Shown here: in pieces, positions 26,025 to 34,800 of the stretch | Layout of the letters: every line of letters begins with the position of its first letter | Position numbering within the stretch: position 1 is the first letter of the stretch | DNA from: Actinomadura fibrosa | Lineage (GTDB): Bacteria > Actinomycetota > Actinomycetes > Streptosporangiales > Streptosporangiaceae | DNA: 64,000 bases | Direction of reading: 5' to 3' | Assembly: GCF_900659615.1 (NCBI RefSeq) | Contig: NZ_CAACUY010000002.1 | Location: forward strand, 62,001-126,000 | Translations under genes and position numbers: made by a program | The notes under the pieces: generated by a model | Database searches by the model: none | Told to the model about the DNA's origin: nothing | What the model saw: the letters and a program-made list of their open reading frames with translations, nothing else

Positions 26025-27624
26025 CGTCCCGGGAACCATTGTTGCCCAGATTCGCCAGCCGCTCCTTCTCCTCCTCATCGAGCGTCTGGCTCTGTAGCGG
26101 CTTCAGATGCGAGACGTCCTCCGGACCGATCCCGAGCCCCTTCCCGACCCGATGCCCGAGGTCGTCCTCGACCATCAGGAAATGCCAGACCATCCGCTCC
26201 TGGACGTCGCGGTCGCACTGCGACAGCTGCGTGACGAAATTGTGGACCAGGTCGTCCCGCTCCCAGTCCTCCATGAGCAGATACCGCTGGCCGGCCTGCT
26301 TGTAGTCGCTCGTCAGCGGGATCCGCTTCCGCGTGACCCGGCCCCTGATCTCCGGCCCCTGCTCGTCATGCGTCGGATACTGCGCCTCCCGCAGCCCGCC
26401 GTGAATGGACGGCTCGTAGTTCACATGCGGGTTCTCCCCGCCGCCGCCCTGGTCGTAGGCCATCAGGCCGTCGCGCTGATTCGTCCGCACCGAAGTGCTC
26501 TTCGCCTGGTTCACCGGCAGCTGAAGGTAGTTCGGCCCCACCCGGTAACGCTGGGTGTCGCTGTAGGAGAACGTCCGCCCGACGAGCATCTTGTCGTCGG
26601 AGAAGTCCAGCCCGTCCACCAGCACACCGGTGCCGAACGAGATCTGCTCGTTCTCCAGGAAGTTGTTCTCCACGTTCCGGTCGAGCACGATCCGCCCGAC
26701 GGGCTTCGCCGGGAAGTCGTTCTCCGGCCACACCTTCGTGTCATCGAGCGGATCGAAGTCCAGCTCGGGATGCTCCTCGTCGCTCATCATCTGCACGAGC
26801 AGCTCCCATTCGGGATAGTCGCCCCGATCGATCGCGTCGTGCAGGTCCTTCGTCGCGTGCCCCAGATCGTTCGCCTGGACCGCGGCGGCGTCCTCCTCGG
26901 TCATGCTCCTGACGCCCTGCTTCGGCATCCAGTGGTACTTCACGAGCCGCGTCTCGCCCGTCCCGTTCACCCACTTGTACGTGTTGACCCCGAAGCCCTG
27001 CTGGTGCCGGTAATCCGAAGGGATCCCCCGCGGGCTGAACAGGTTCACGATCATGTGCATGCTCTCCGGCGTCTGCGACATGAAGTCGAAGATGCGGTTC
27101 GGATCCTGCCGGAACGTGATCGGATCCGGCTTCAGCGCGTGGATGACGTCCGGGAACTTGATGGCGTCCCGGATGAAGAACACCGCCAGGTTGTTCCCGA
27201 CGAGGTCCCAGTTCCCGTCCTCGGTGTAGAACTTGATGGCGAACCCGCGCGGATCCCTCGCCGTCTCCGCCGAGTCCCGCCCGCCGATGACGGTCGAGAA
27301 CCGCAGCGCGACCGGCGTCCTCTTCCCGGCCTCCTGGAAGAGCTTGGCTCGGGTGAGCCCCCCGATCGGCTCGTCCCCCCACTTGCCGTACGCCTCGAAG
27401 AACCCGAACGCCGTCACGCCCCGCGCGTGCACCACGCGCTCCGGAATCCGCTCCCGGTCGAAGTGGCTGATCTTCTCCAGGAACTGGTAGTTCTCCAGCG
27501 TCGCGGGCCCCCGCGCGCCGACCGTCCGCTGGTTCTGGTTGTCGTAGACCGGGTGCCCCTGCCGGTTGGTCAGCACCTCGCGGTCGTCACCGTCCTGCGG
27601 CCCCATGCTCGAAACGTCCGTCAC
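25954..27624 (-). CDS. katA: Monofunctional heme catalase
   Basis: This 556-residue protein is a full-length clade-type catalase converting hydrogen peroxide to water and oxygen. The distal His is in [18 protein letters not shown], the Asn in [18 protein letters not shown], and the proximal heme Tyr in [17 protein letters not shown]. The C-terminal extension of about 60 residues is typical of the small-subunit group. The start is GTG 27624. The 3' end overlaps the convergent RsbRD-like gene by 71 bp. It is followed upstream on the same strand by the MFS permease gene, 94 bp away. Confidence 0.96.
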   Translation of the reverse strand: MTDVSSMGPQDGDDREVLTNRQGHPVYDNQNQRTVGARGPATLENYQFLEKISHFDRERIPERVVHARGVTAFGFFEAYGKWGDEPIGGLTRAKLFQEAGKRTPVALRFSTVIGGRDSAETARDPRGFAIKFYTEDGNWDLVGNNLAVFFIRDAIKFPDVIHALKPDPITFRQDPNRIFDFMSQTPESMHMIVNLFSPRGIPSDYRHQQGFGVNTYKWVNGTGETRLVKYHWMPKQGVRSMTEEDAAAVQANDLGHATKDLHDAIDRGDYPEWELLVQMMSDEEHPELDFDPLDDTKVWPENDFPAKPVGRIVLDRNVENNFLENEQISFGTGVLVDGLDFSDDKMLVGRTFSYSDTQRYRVGPNYLQLPVNQAKSTSVRTNQRDGLMAYDQGGGGENPHVNYEPSIHGGLREAQYPTHDEQGPEIRGRVTRKRIPLTSDYKQAGQRYLLMEDWERDDLVHNFVTQLSQCDRDVQERMVWHFLMVEDDLGHRVGKGLGIGPEDVSHLKPLQSQTLDEEEKERLANLGNNGSRDVSGLQMTHCVPNERAVHRYGEDG

Positions 27625-27718
27625 GACGCGCTCCCCCCTCGCTCGCAGACCCGGACACCGAACCCGGACCCAAGAGCGGCCCTACCCCAACTGACCAGCC
27701 GAAACACGGCCGACCGCG

Positions 27719-29152
27719 TCAGTCCTGCTCGGTCAGCGGCCTGGCGATGTCCTCCAGGCCCTTCTGCTCCGCCCGGACGCCGAGGAACACCTTGACCAAC
27801 CCGGCGGCGATCATCAGGCCGGCACCGACACAGAAGGCCACCGCCGTGTCACTCGGCTTCCCGCTACTGACGAGATCCGAGAAGATGAGCGGCCCGGAGA
27901 TGCCGCCCGCCGCGGTGCCGATCGCGTAGAACAACGCGATGGCCATCGCCCGCGTCTCCATCGGGAAGACCTCGCTGACCGTGAGATACGCCGAACTCGC
28001 CCCCGCCGACGCGAAGAACAGCACCACCGACCAGCACGCGGTCAGCGTGATCGCGGTCAGATGCCCCTCGTTGAAGAGCCACGCCGTCACCAGCAGCAGC
28101 ACCCCGGACAGGATGTACGTCCCGCTGATCATCGGCTTGCGGCCCACCGTGTCGAAGAACCGCGCGAGCACGAGCGGCCCGACGAAGTTCCCGACCGCGA
28201 TAACGGCGTAGAAGTACCCGGTATTGGTATCGATATCGAAAAACTTCGTCAAGATATCGGCATACCCGAACGTGATGGCGTTGTAAAGAAAAGCTTGCCC
28301 CACAAACAACGCAAACCCAAGAACAGCACGCTTCGGATACCGCTCCCACACCGTCCGCGCTATGGTGCCGAACCCGATGCTCTGCCGCTGATGAATGGTG
28401 ATGGCCTTACCAGGCTCATCGAGCCGCCCGCCGGCCTCCTCCTCGACCTCCCGCTCGACACCACCGACAAGCCGCTCCGCCTCATCGGTATGCCCATGAA
28501 TGATGAGCCAGCGCGGACTCTCCGGCACTGAACGCCGGACGACCAAAATAATCAGCCCGAGCACCACACCCAGCCCGAACGCGAGCCGCCACCCCACATC
28601 GACCGGCAACCCCGACAGAAGCGGCACGGTCAGCAACGCCCCGGCCGCCGCCCCCAGCCAATAGCTACCGTTGATCACAATATCGATCCGACCCCGATGC
28701 TTACTGGGTATCAGCTCGTCGATCGCAGAGTTGATCGCCGCATACTCCCCACCAATACCGAAACCGGTGAGAAACCGGCACATGAAGAACCACCACGCCG
28801 TCCACGACAGCGCGGTCAATGCAGTACCGAGCAGGTAGATCGCCAACGTGATCATGAACAGCTTCCGCCGTCCGAACCGGTCGGTGAGCCACCCGAAGAA
28901 CAGCGCCCCAGTACAAGACCCGGCCACATACAACGCAGCGCCGAGCCCAGAGACCTGCCCGGACCTAATATCCACGCCGCTGCCGGCCTTGCTGAGCTGC
29001 GGCGCCAGGTTGCCGACGATCGTGACCTCAAGCCCGTCCAGAATCCAGACGGTCCCAAGCCCCACAACGATCATCACATGCCACCGCGACCAGGGAAGCC
29101 GGTCCAACCGAGCCGGAATCCGAGTCCGAACGACCCCCTCCCCCAACCCCAT
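27719..29152 (-). CDS. MFS permease, sugar-porter-like
   Basis: The 477-residue membrane protein has 12 predicted transmembrane segments and MFS signatures: GWLTDRFGRRKLF in the 2-3 loop, RFLTGFGIGGEYAAINSAIDEL after segment 4 and the PESPRWL motif after segment 6, both typical of sugar- and organic-solute porters. The substrate is not clear; the aromatic/organic-acid branch is as likely as sugars. The ATG at 29152 is selected because the added upstream frame is low-complexity. Codon use becomes less GC-biased towards the 5' half, near the island boundary. Confidence 0.9.
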   Translation of the reverse strand: MGLGEGVVRTRIPARLDRLPWSRWHVMIVVGLGTVWILDGLEVTIVGNLAPQLSKAGSGVDIRSGQVSGLGAALYVAGSCTGALFFGWLTDRFGRRKLFMITLAIYLLGTALTALSWTAWWFFMCRFLTGFGIGGEYAAINSAIDELIPSKHRGRIDIVINGSYWLGAAAGALLTVPLLSGLPVDVGWRLAFGLGVVLGLIILVVRRSVPESPRWLIIHGHTDEAERLVGGVEREVEEEAGGRLDEPGKAITIHQRQSIGFGTIARTVWERYPKRAVLGFALFVGQAFLYNAITFGYADILTKFFDIDTNTGYFYAVIAVGNFVGPLVLARFFDTVGRKPMISGTYILSGVLLLVTAWLFNEGHLTAITLTACWSVVLFFASAGASSAYLTVSEVFPMETRAMAIALFYAIGTAAGGISGPLIFSDLVSSGKPSDTAVAFCVGAGLMIAAGLVKVFLGVRAEQKGLEDIARPLTEQD

Positions 29153-29291
29153 GCAACCCCCCGAAGCTAGACCAACACCCTTGGTGAAGATCTCCGCCCC
29201 GACCCAACACAAACACCTAAGGTCACCCACCGAAGCCCTACGCCGGACGCCCTGACCAATGGCTACTGAGCTTGAATGTGTGCTGTCGTCA

Positions 29292-30045
29292 TGACGTGCT
29301 GAGCGGGAGGGAGAGGCCGGTCTCGGTGAGGCGGCCGCCAATGAGGTGAAGCCGGTACCGGAAGAGTCTTAGGTCGCGCCGCACGGTGGTGATGAGGCGG
29401 TCGGGGTCGGTGAACAGGGCCTTGGTCAGTGGGCCGCGGCGCAGTAGTGACCACAGGCCCTCGGTCGCGTTGAATTCGGGTGCGTAGGTCGGCAGACGGA
29501 CGACCGGTCACCAGTCGCGGCGGGTGACGAACTGGTGCATTCCTGTCGTGAGGTGGGTGTTCAGGTTGTCCCATACCAGCACGATCGGGCCGCCGAGCTG
29601 GGCGTGGGCGGCCTGGACCAGGTCGCGGTGGTCGGTCCAGGCAAAGCTCTTGCGTTCCGGCGGTGGCCGGTCATTCCGCCGGAACCGGTGAAGCAGCCGG
29701 GACCGCTGACCGGACTTGTAGCAGGCTGGCGGGCGACCGAACCCTGCGGCGGGACCGGCCGCGCACCCGCACCACCGGGGTGCCGCCGCGCGGTGCCCAG
29801 GTATGGGCGGTGAGCGGCGTCACCGGTGAAGCCAGACTCGTCCTCGAAGAGGATCCAGGCCCCGAGCGCCGCCGCCGTCCTTCACCTGCGGTCAGGCCTC
29901 CTTCACCCACCCGGCGATCGCGGCCTCCTCGCGCTCGATCGCCCGGCGCACCGGGACCTGACAGGACCTGTCATGCCGACGCGGCAACGCGCCTACACCC
30001 TGGACGGTGTGACCGAGGTGGAAGCGCCGCCCGATCACGGACGGT
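29292..30045 (-). pseudogene. Decayed IS630-family transposase (left of island)
   Basis: Read on the minus strand, segments match the IS630 DDE transposase in order but in different frames: VIGRRFH...TVQGV, RSCQVPVRRAIEREEAAIAGWVKE, then LFEDESGF (first catalytic Asp), CYKSGQRSRLLHRF, IVLVWDNLNTHLTTGMHQF (second Asp), and LPTYAPEFNATEGLWSLLRRGPL (third acid). There are several frame changes and an in-frame TGA at 29508-29510 after the second block. The first roughly 60 residues are missing, cut by the IS481 remnant. The element end near 29266-29291 closely resembles the IS end right of the island at 46406-46437. Confidence 0.85.
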
Positions 30046-30680
30046 CGGCCGCTGCGGTGCGCGGCCGAACGGTTCCCGGTCTCGGTCTCCACGGCTCAAC
30101 GGTGGGCCGCCCACTACCGGGAACGGGGCGAGGCGGGCATGGGCCGACCGGTCCAGCCCGCAACAGCTCCGCCACCGCGATTCCTCCCACTCTTGCACGG
30201 CACACGGACGCCCGAACCTGGGCTATGGCTACCTGCACAACGTTATCGACGACCACAGCCGCCTGGCCTGCACCGAATTCCTGCCCGACGAGACCAAAGA
30301 GTCGGCCGCCGCGTTCTGGGCCCGCCCACACGCTCACTTCACCGCCTGCGGCATCACCCTGGCCTGCGTCCTGATCCACAACAGCTCCTGCTACCGCTCC
30401 CGGCTCTGGCGCGACACTCTCGCCACGGCTGACGTCACCCACAAACGCACCCGCCCTACCGGCCACGAACCAATGGCAAGGTCGAGCGCTCTCAACCGCA
30501 GCTTGTTCGACGAATGGGCCTACCACCAGCCCTATCACTCAGAGACCGAACGCCGTCGAGCACTCCCGCGATGGCTGCACACCTACAATCACCACCGCGG
30601 CCACACCGCACTCGGCGACCAACCACCCGCCACCCGCGTTTCCAGCCTCACGAGACACAACACTTCGGCTACGCCTCCAT
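30040..30680 (+). pseudogene. Decayed IS481-family transposase
   Basis: On the plus strand the N-terminal helix-turn-helix region (CAAERFPVSVSTAQRWAAHYR, then ERGEAGM) is followed after an internal deletion by the integrase core (GYGYLHNVIDDHSRLACTEF, YRSRLWRDT, THKRTRP, DEWAYHQPY, WLHTYNHHRGHTALG). The second catalytic Asp (normally TDNGS) has become IHNSS, so the enzyme would be dead. Two compensating frameshifts flank a NGKVER-like segment at about 30450-30490. It abuts the IS630 remnant head to head. Confidence 0.85.
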
Positions 30681-31086
30681 CACCACACCGAGCGCTGCAC
30701 CTTCCCCCGACGCGGACGAGACAGCCCTGGGAGCTCTCGCAAGAACCTGCACCCGTCAATCACCCAATAGCCGCCTGAGACAGTCCCCCGTCCTAAGAAC
30801 CGAACAATCCGATCCTTCGGGGGCATCCACAGCATGCCGATGACGATTCAGCGTCGGCTCTGATGATGACGAGGCCTTCCATGTGCCCGGCGAGTGATCC
30901 AGTACCATCCTGACACCATCGACGCTGGTCATCAACGGTCTCACCTTCGGCACACCCGCCATCATCAACTGCTGTGACGCGGGCGGTGAGGTTCGCGAGT
31001 GCAGGGGACGCCGTCAGCGGCGCGCGATACCCTGCGTAGCTGCTGGCGCTGCCGTCGGCCAGCGTGGATGATCTCGTGAGGAACCT
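30681..31086. other. Non-coding edge of defence island
   Basis: No gene recognised. The segment is a mosaic without codon bias between the IS481 remnant and the methyltransferase gene; it may include further eroded mobile DNA and should contain the methyltransferase promoter. A GAGG ribosome-binding site at 31078-31081 serves the GTG at 31087. Confidence 0.5.
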
Positions 31087-32250
31087 GTGGCGGGATCAGG
31101 AACGAACGACATACCTGGAGATCAAGTGCGACCCCGCAAGATCGTGGACCTGTTCGCTGGCCCCGGTGGACTTGATGTAGCGGCGGAGAAGCTTGGTATC
31201 CCTACCGTCGGCCTCGAGTGGGAGGCCTCCGCCTGTGAGACACGACGGAGGGCTGACCTGAAGACCGTCGAAGATGACGTGCGCGGCTACGGGCCCACCG
31301 ACTTCCCCGATGCGAACGTGCTGGCCGGCGGCCCTCCTTGTCAGACGTTCACCGTCGCCGGCACCGGTGTCGGTCGCAAGGCTCTTGACAACGTTCTGAG
31401 CTTCGTTGAGCGGATGGTGAATCGAGAAGATCGCGATGTGATCGCGAAAGATCTCAATGATCTGAGTGATGAGCGGACCGGCCTGGTTCTCGAGCCGCTG
31501 CGCTGGGCGCTTGAGGCGATCGACCTGTGGAAGATCCCCTACGATGCCATCGTCCTCGAGCAGGTTCCGGCGGTCCTGCCCGTATGGGAGGCTTACGCGA
31601 AAGCGTTGCAGGGCGAGGGTTACGCCGTTGATTGCGATGTGTTGAGTACGGAAGTCTACGGTGTCCCACAAACCCGCAGGCGGGCCGTCCTCATCGCGCG
31701 CTTGGGTGCTGAATCGGTCAGCCTCCCCCGCCCTACTCACAGGACCTATCGCAAGGGCGTGCCGCGTGATGAGGGCGATCCAAGCCTGGAGCCGTGGGTG
31801 ACGATGGAGGATGTGCTTGATCGCCCCTACCGATTCTCGGTGATCTCGAACTACGGCACAGGGGGTGATCCGAGGGATCGTGGCCGTCGATCCCACGACG
31901 AGCCCTCGGCCACCGTAACCGGGAAGATATTTCGTAACCGCGTCGTCTCCGATGCCGAAGAGGAGCTACCTCGCTTCAGCTACTCGGAAGCCGGCCAGCT
32001 CCAGACCTTCCCGCGGGATTACCCCTGGTCAGGGAAGGACGTGGGTCAGCAGATCGGGAACGCTGTCCCCCCTCGTCTGGCGATGCACGTTCTCTGTGCG
32101 GCATTCGGCTGGCCGCCGCCTACCGACAAGATGCTCAGAAAGCTCGAAGCCTGGAGAAGCACGACAACGCCGGCTTCGGGCGGTCGAGATGACGTGAACG
32201 CCAAGGAGATCGCCCGCCCTAACGGCTCCGGTACTCGCTGCGCGGTTTAG
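31087..32250 (+). CDS. DNA (cytosine-5-)-methyltransferase (DrmMII-like)
   Basis: The 387-residue enzyme carries the C5-methyltransferase motifs in order: I (DLFAGPGGLD, residues 21-30, S-adenosylmethionine), IV (GGPPCQTF, catalytic C85), VI (LEQV at 157-160, where ENV is usual), VIII (QTRRRAVLIA, 195-204), a short target-recognition region, and X (GQQIGNAVPP, about 318). It methylates cytosine in a specific site that cannot be read from sequence. A Vsr gene follows 37 bp downstream, and DISARM drmA/drmB lie in the same island, so I infer it marks self DNA for that system. It starts at GTG 31087. Lower G+C than the flanking chromosome suggests transfer. Confidence 0.92.
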   Translation: MAGSGTNDIPGDQVRPRKIVDLFAGPGGLDVAAEKLGIPTVGLEWEASACETRRRADLKTVEDDVRGYGPTDFPDANVLAGGPPCQTFTVAGTGVGRKALDNVLSFVERMVNREDRDVIAKDLNDLSDERTGLVLEPLRWALEAIDLWKIPYDAIVLEQVPAVLPVWEAYAKALQGEGYAVDCDVLSTEVYGVPQTRRRAVLIARLGAESVSLPRPTHRTYRKGVPRDEGDPSLEPWVTMEDVLDRPYRFSVISNYGTGGDPRDRGRRSHDEPSATVTGKIFRNRVVSDAEEELPRFSYSEAGQLQTFPRDYPWSGKDVGQQIGNAVPPRLAMHVLCAAFGWPPPTDKMLRKLEAWRSTTTPASGGRDDVNAKEIARPNGSGTRCAV

Positions 32251-32287
32251 CCGATTCACCTCGGCGCATGCTCCGCTGAATGGGACT

Positions 32288-32722
32288 ATGGTTGTATCCA
32301 TGATGATTGTGCGGCCGAGAATCGCCTCGAGTCCCGGCGTCCGCAGGAGCATGAAAGCCAACAGAGGCCGCGACACCAAGCCGGAACTGGCGCTCAGGCG
32401 TGCTGTGCATGCCTTGGGACTCCGCTATCGGGTCTCGATACGTCCGCTCCCGGGTGTGAGACGTACGGCAGATCTGGTCTTCACGCGCGCCAAAGTGGCG
32501 GTCTTCCTTGACGGATGCTTCTGGCACGGTTGTCCGGACCATCACACTAAGGCGGCTACCAACGCCGCCTACTGGGCCGACAAGGTCGAGAAGAATCGCG
32601 CTCGTGATCGCGGGACCGATGCCTTGCTCGAGGCCGCAGGTTGGGTGGTCGTGAGAATCTGGGAACACGAGAACCCCCGGGAGGCGGCGCTCAAGGTCAA
32701 AGCGATCGTACGCGCGAGGTGA
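32288..32722 (+). CDS. vsr: Very short patch repair endonuclease
   Basis: The 144-residue protein is a Vsr-type endonuclease, which nicks at T:G mismatches arising from deaminated 5-methylcytosine. Visible motifs: NRGRDTKPELALRRAVHALG, the catalytic Asp region RTADLVFTRAKVAVFLDGC, the WHGCPDH metal-binding segment, NAAYWADKVEKNRARD, and the C-terminal VVRIWEHE. It is paired with the C5-methyltransferase just upstream, as Vsr genes usually are. Start is uncertain among ATG codons at 32288, 32300 and 32303, none with a strong ribosome-binding site, which suggests coupling to the methyltransferase transcript. Confidence 0.93.
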   Translation: MVVSMMIVRPRIASSPGVRRSMKANRGRDTKPELALRRAVHALGLRYRVSIRPLPGVRRTADLVFTRAKVAVFLDGCFWHGCPDHHTKAATNAAYWADKVEKNRARDRGTDALLEAAGWVVVRIWEHENPREAALKVKAIVRAR

Positions 32723-32748
32723 CGGTCCGTCTGATCCAGGAAGTGAAA

Positions 32749-32774
32749 GGCCCCGGCCGTCCTGGACCGGGGCC
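32749..32774. terminator. Bidirectional terminator after vsr
   Basis: GGCCCCGG (32749-32756) pairs with CCGGGGCC (32767-32774) between the convergent vsr gene and the small membrane-protein gene. Confidence 0.65.
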
Positions 32775-32783
32775 CCTGCTCAC

Positions 32784-33104
32784 TTACCGCCTGCGGTGCT
32801 TGAGGGCAAGCCGGCTGGCGAGTATGAGGTACACGAGGACCAGAACGCCGGTCCAATTCGGGTCGAGACCCGCGTGTCGAGCCAGCGCGAGGGTACTAGC
32901 CGGACCACCGATGCCCACCAGGACGACGGCTCCGATCCTGGCCTTGACCATACTTCGAATCTCGCCCGTGTCGGGAGAGAGACCGAGCGCTATCTCGGCG
33001 TGTGCGCTTTCATACTCTCCGTCCGGGGGTTGCTCTCCCCTTTCAGAGGGTGAAGAAGATTCCTGCCGTTCCGATGGCCCCTGCGGGGCGGTAGGCGTGA
33101 TCAC
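32784..33104 (-). CDS. Small membrane protein of the defence island
   Basis: The 106-residue protein starts at GTG 33104, with AAAGGAG about 11 nt upstream. The first half is hydrophilic and Ser/Pro/Glu-rich (residues 1-50). The second half has two hydrophobic segments (about 55-70, VKARIGAVVLVGIGG, and about 83-98, TGVLVLVYLILASRLAL), separated by a short loop LARHAGLDPNW, and ends KHRRR. No family is recognised. It is the only minus-strand gene in the island and is convergent with vsr. A membrane-bound accessory of the defence system is one possibility, but there is no direct evidence. Confidence 0.6.
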   Translation of the reverse strand: MITPTAPQGPSERQESSSPSERGEQPPDGEYESAHAEIALGLSPDTGEIRSMVKARIGAVVLVGIGGPASTLALARHAGLDPNWTGVLVLVYLILASRLALKHRRR

Positions 33105-33724
33105 GGCGGTGCTCGCTCCTTTGAGGGATGTGGACCCATGGCGCCAGCCGTCTCGGAAAACGATCCTGGCGGGTCCTTCTCGCCCTGCGTGCCCGGTGAG
33201 GGGTCGATGGCTTTCCGGGCGACGAATATCTGTTGCGCATGAGGTTTGGTTGTGACGGCGCGCCAGCGAGCGGCCAATACCCCACGACCACTTTATGGCT
33301 TCGCTCGTAGAGTTCTCGCGTGCTGCCGTACGCCTCCACCGAAGAAGTGAAAGGCCCTGAGCACAGTGACAGAGGCGTCCACGTCTGCAAGGGATCAAGC
33401 ACCTCGCCTGATGGGCCCTGGTCGTCGTCCTCTTCTCGGTGGAGGGTCTCGGCCTTGTTCGGGTCGCGCTGACGGTGTACTCATGGTCCTTCGCCACCCC
33501 TTCATCAACTTCAAGAGAACGGACTCGCACTTGGGGATGCCTTCGGCTTGGGCCTCATGACCCGAGCCCGACCAGGCATCCTCGCGCACACTTGAGCGAC
33601 CCCAGATAAGCGAGCGGCCCACCGCCCGGGCGAGCCGGGCATAACGGAGTTTCTACCGATCGGCTTCACTGAGCGCAAGGGGGTGGGGCAAATCTGCGTG
33701 AAATGAGCCCTTTCGTGCTGATCG
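33105..33724. other. Long intergenic region in the island
   Basis: No convincing gene on either strand; open frames are short and without codon bias. A 14-bp sequence GAAGTGAAAGGCCC at 33344-33357 also occurs at 32740-32753 beside the vsr terminator. The upstream promoter of the minus-strand membrane-protein gene should lie just right of 33124. Confidence 0.5.
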
Positions 33725-33758
33725 TTACCCTTACCGGGTCGGGGTAAGGTAAGGGTAA
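33725..33758. promoter_or_regulatory. 11-bp inverted repeat upstream of defence operon
   Basis: TTACCCTTACC (33725-33735) is repeated inverted as GGTAAGGGTAA (33748-33758) with a 12-nt spacer that itself contains GGGGTAA. It lies 44 bp upstream of a near-consensus -35 and is a likely operator or activator site, or a cruciform/hairpin. Confidence 0.6.
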
Positions 33759-33801
33759 TTCGCGTTTTGATCCTTACGTCCTTGGTATAGATGACCGGCT
33801 G

Positions 33802-33829
33802 TTGACATCCTTGCGGTGGACCGCATAAT
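33802..33829 (+). promoter_or_regulatory. Near-consensus sigma-70-type promoter of defence operon
   Basis: TTGACA (33802-33807), a 16-bp spacer and CATAAT (33824-33829) give a nearly ideal vegetative promoter, expected to start transcription at about 33837, ahead of the tandem winged-helix gene at 33917. Confidence 0.65.
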
Positions 33830-33916
33830 CTCGGTGGGAGCGGCTCGACTCGACTCGAGTCGTGATGGCCCTTGCCTGGATGAGCTTTCAGCCTGATGGT
33901 CTGGGACCTGTAACGA

Positions 33917-34699
33917 TTGGATGGTCTCTTCAGGATTGCTGAGCGAGTCATTTCGATGGCTGGGCTCTGCGTCGGCATGCCGAAAGACGACCCTCCTTCG
34001 CCACCACAGGGCACAGAGGAAGGCGTTGGCGGCTCAATGAACGTTCGGTCGACCGATAGTGATCGGCGTCTGCATCGGGAGCAACTGGAGAAGCTCGAAC
34101 AGTCGCTCAAGGACGCGCTGGCGATCGTGCAGGCCACACCACGTGAGAATCTGAAGGCTCAGGATTGGCTGGAGACCGCGGCCGAGGTCGGCACACACCT
34201 CGCCGAGTCGCGGGAGGCTCTGGCCGAGGTGCGTCATAATGTCGTTGGTGGAGCCCGGACGGCGTTGCTCCTTTACTTCCGCAGCCACCCTGGGCAAGAG
34301 GTCTCGCCCCATCAACTGGAGGGTGTTGCGGCCATCCGGGCATGGGCCCGACGTGTCCGCGAGCTTCGTCAGGTCGGTTGGGACATCGACACGGTCCGTG
34401 CGGGCGCCGACGCGCCGTACCGGCTCAATGCTCCATACCTGGAGGAGGCTGTTGCCTCGAGCGAAGAGACCATTGGGTCGATTGGCGGAGCGAGCCCGGC
34501 CGAGAGACTGATCGAATACCTCCTCCACATCAGTCCCTGGCCAGCGAGCCCCCAGCAGCTTGAACGCGTCGCCAAGGTTCCGACATGGCGCCAGGAGCTG
34601 CGCCAACTGATCGAAGAGGGTTGGCTGATCGAGTCGCATGACGATGCCCCGGGGGAGATTCCGCCCGGACACTATCGGTTGGCCAACTTGGAGTCATGA
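33917..34699 (+). CDS. Tandem winged-helix protein of the defence operon
   Basis: Read from TTG 33917 the protein is 260 residues; ATG 33977 or ATG 34037 (GAGGAAGG upstream) would shorten it. After a disordered start there is a heptad-like helical region (REQLEKLEQSLKDALAIV), then two similar winged-helix units: RTALLLYFRSHPGQEVSPHQLEGVA with ARRVRELRQVGWDI (about residues 115-158), and RLIEYLLHISPWPASPQQLERVAK with RQELRQLIEEGWLIES (about 195-240). This looks like a DNA-binding or adaptor protein; no catalytic motif is visible. It is the first gene after the strong promoter and 101 bp ahead of the large ATPase-helicase gene. It may regulate the operon or recognise DNA for it. Confidence 0.75.
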   Translation: MDGLFRIAERVISMAGLCVGMPKDDPPSPPQGTEEGVGGSMNVRSTDSDRRLHREQLEKLEQSLKDALAIVQATPRENLKAQDWLETAAEVGTHLAESREALAEVRHNVVGGARTALLLYFRSHPGQEVSPHQLEGVAAIRAWARRVRELRQVGWDIDTVRAGADAPYRLNAPYLEEAVASSEETIGSIGGASPAERLIEYLLHISPWPASPQQLERVAKVPTWRQELRQLIEEGWLIESHDDAPGEIPPGHYRLANLES

Positions 34700-34800
34700 C
34701 GGACTGATTGCTTCCCTCATTGAGCCCAGATGTCGTACCTGTCTGGCATAACATCACTCAGAAGGACACTCGCGTGTGTTGGTGGGGAGAGCGGATCTAA

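Noticed and set aside
29153..29291. Duplicated tRNA-Pro 3' end as left attachment site of an integrative element
   Set aside because: No match to the tRNA-Pro acceptor/T-arm sequence was found on the left side, and there is no integrase gene in the island.
30756..30968. 70-residue minus-strand frame next to the IS481 remnant
   Set aside because: No recognisable transposase or other motif and no ribosome-binding site; kept only as non-coding edge.
32740..33357. 14-bp repeat GAAGTGAAAGGCCC at 32740 and 33344 as attachment-site duplication
   Set aside because: Both copies are inside the island, 604 bp apart, one within a terminator region; no integrase or tRNA association. Likely chance or local duplication.
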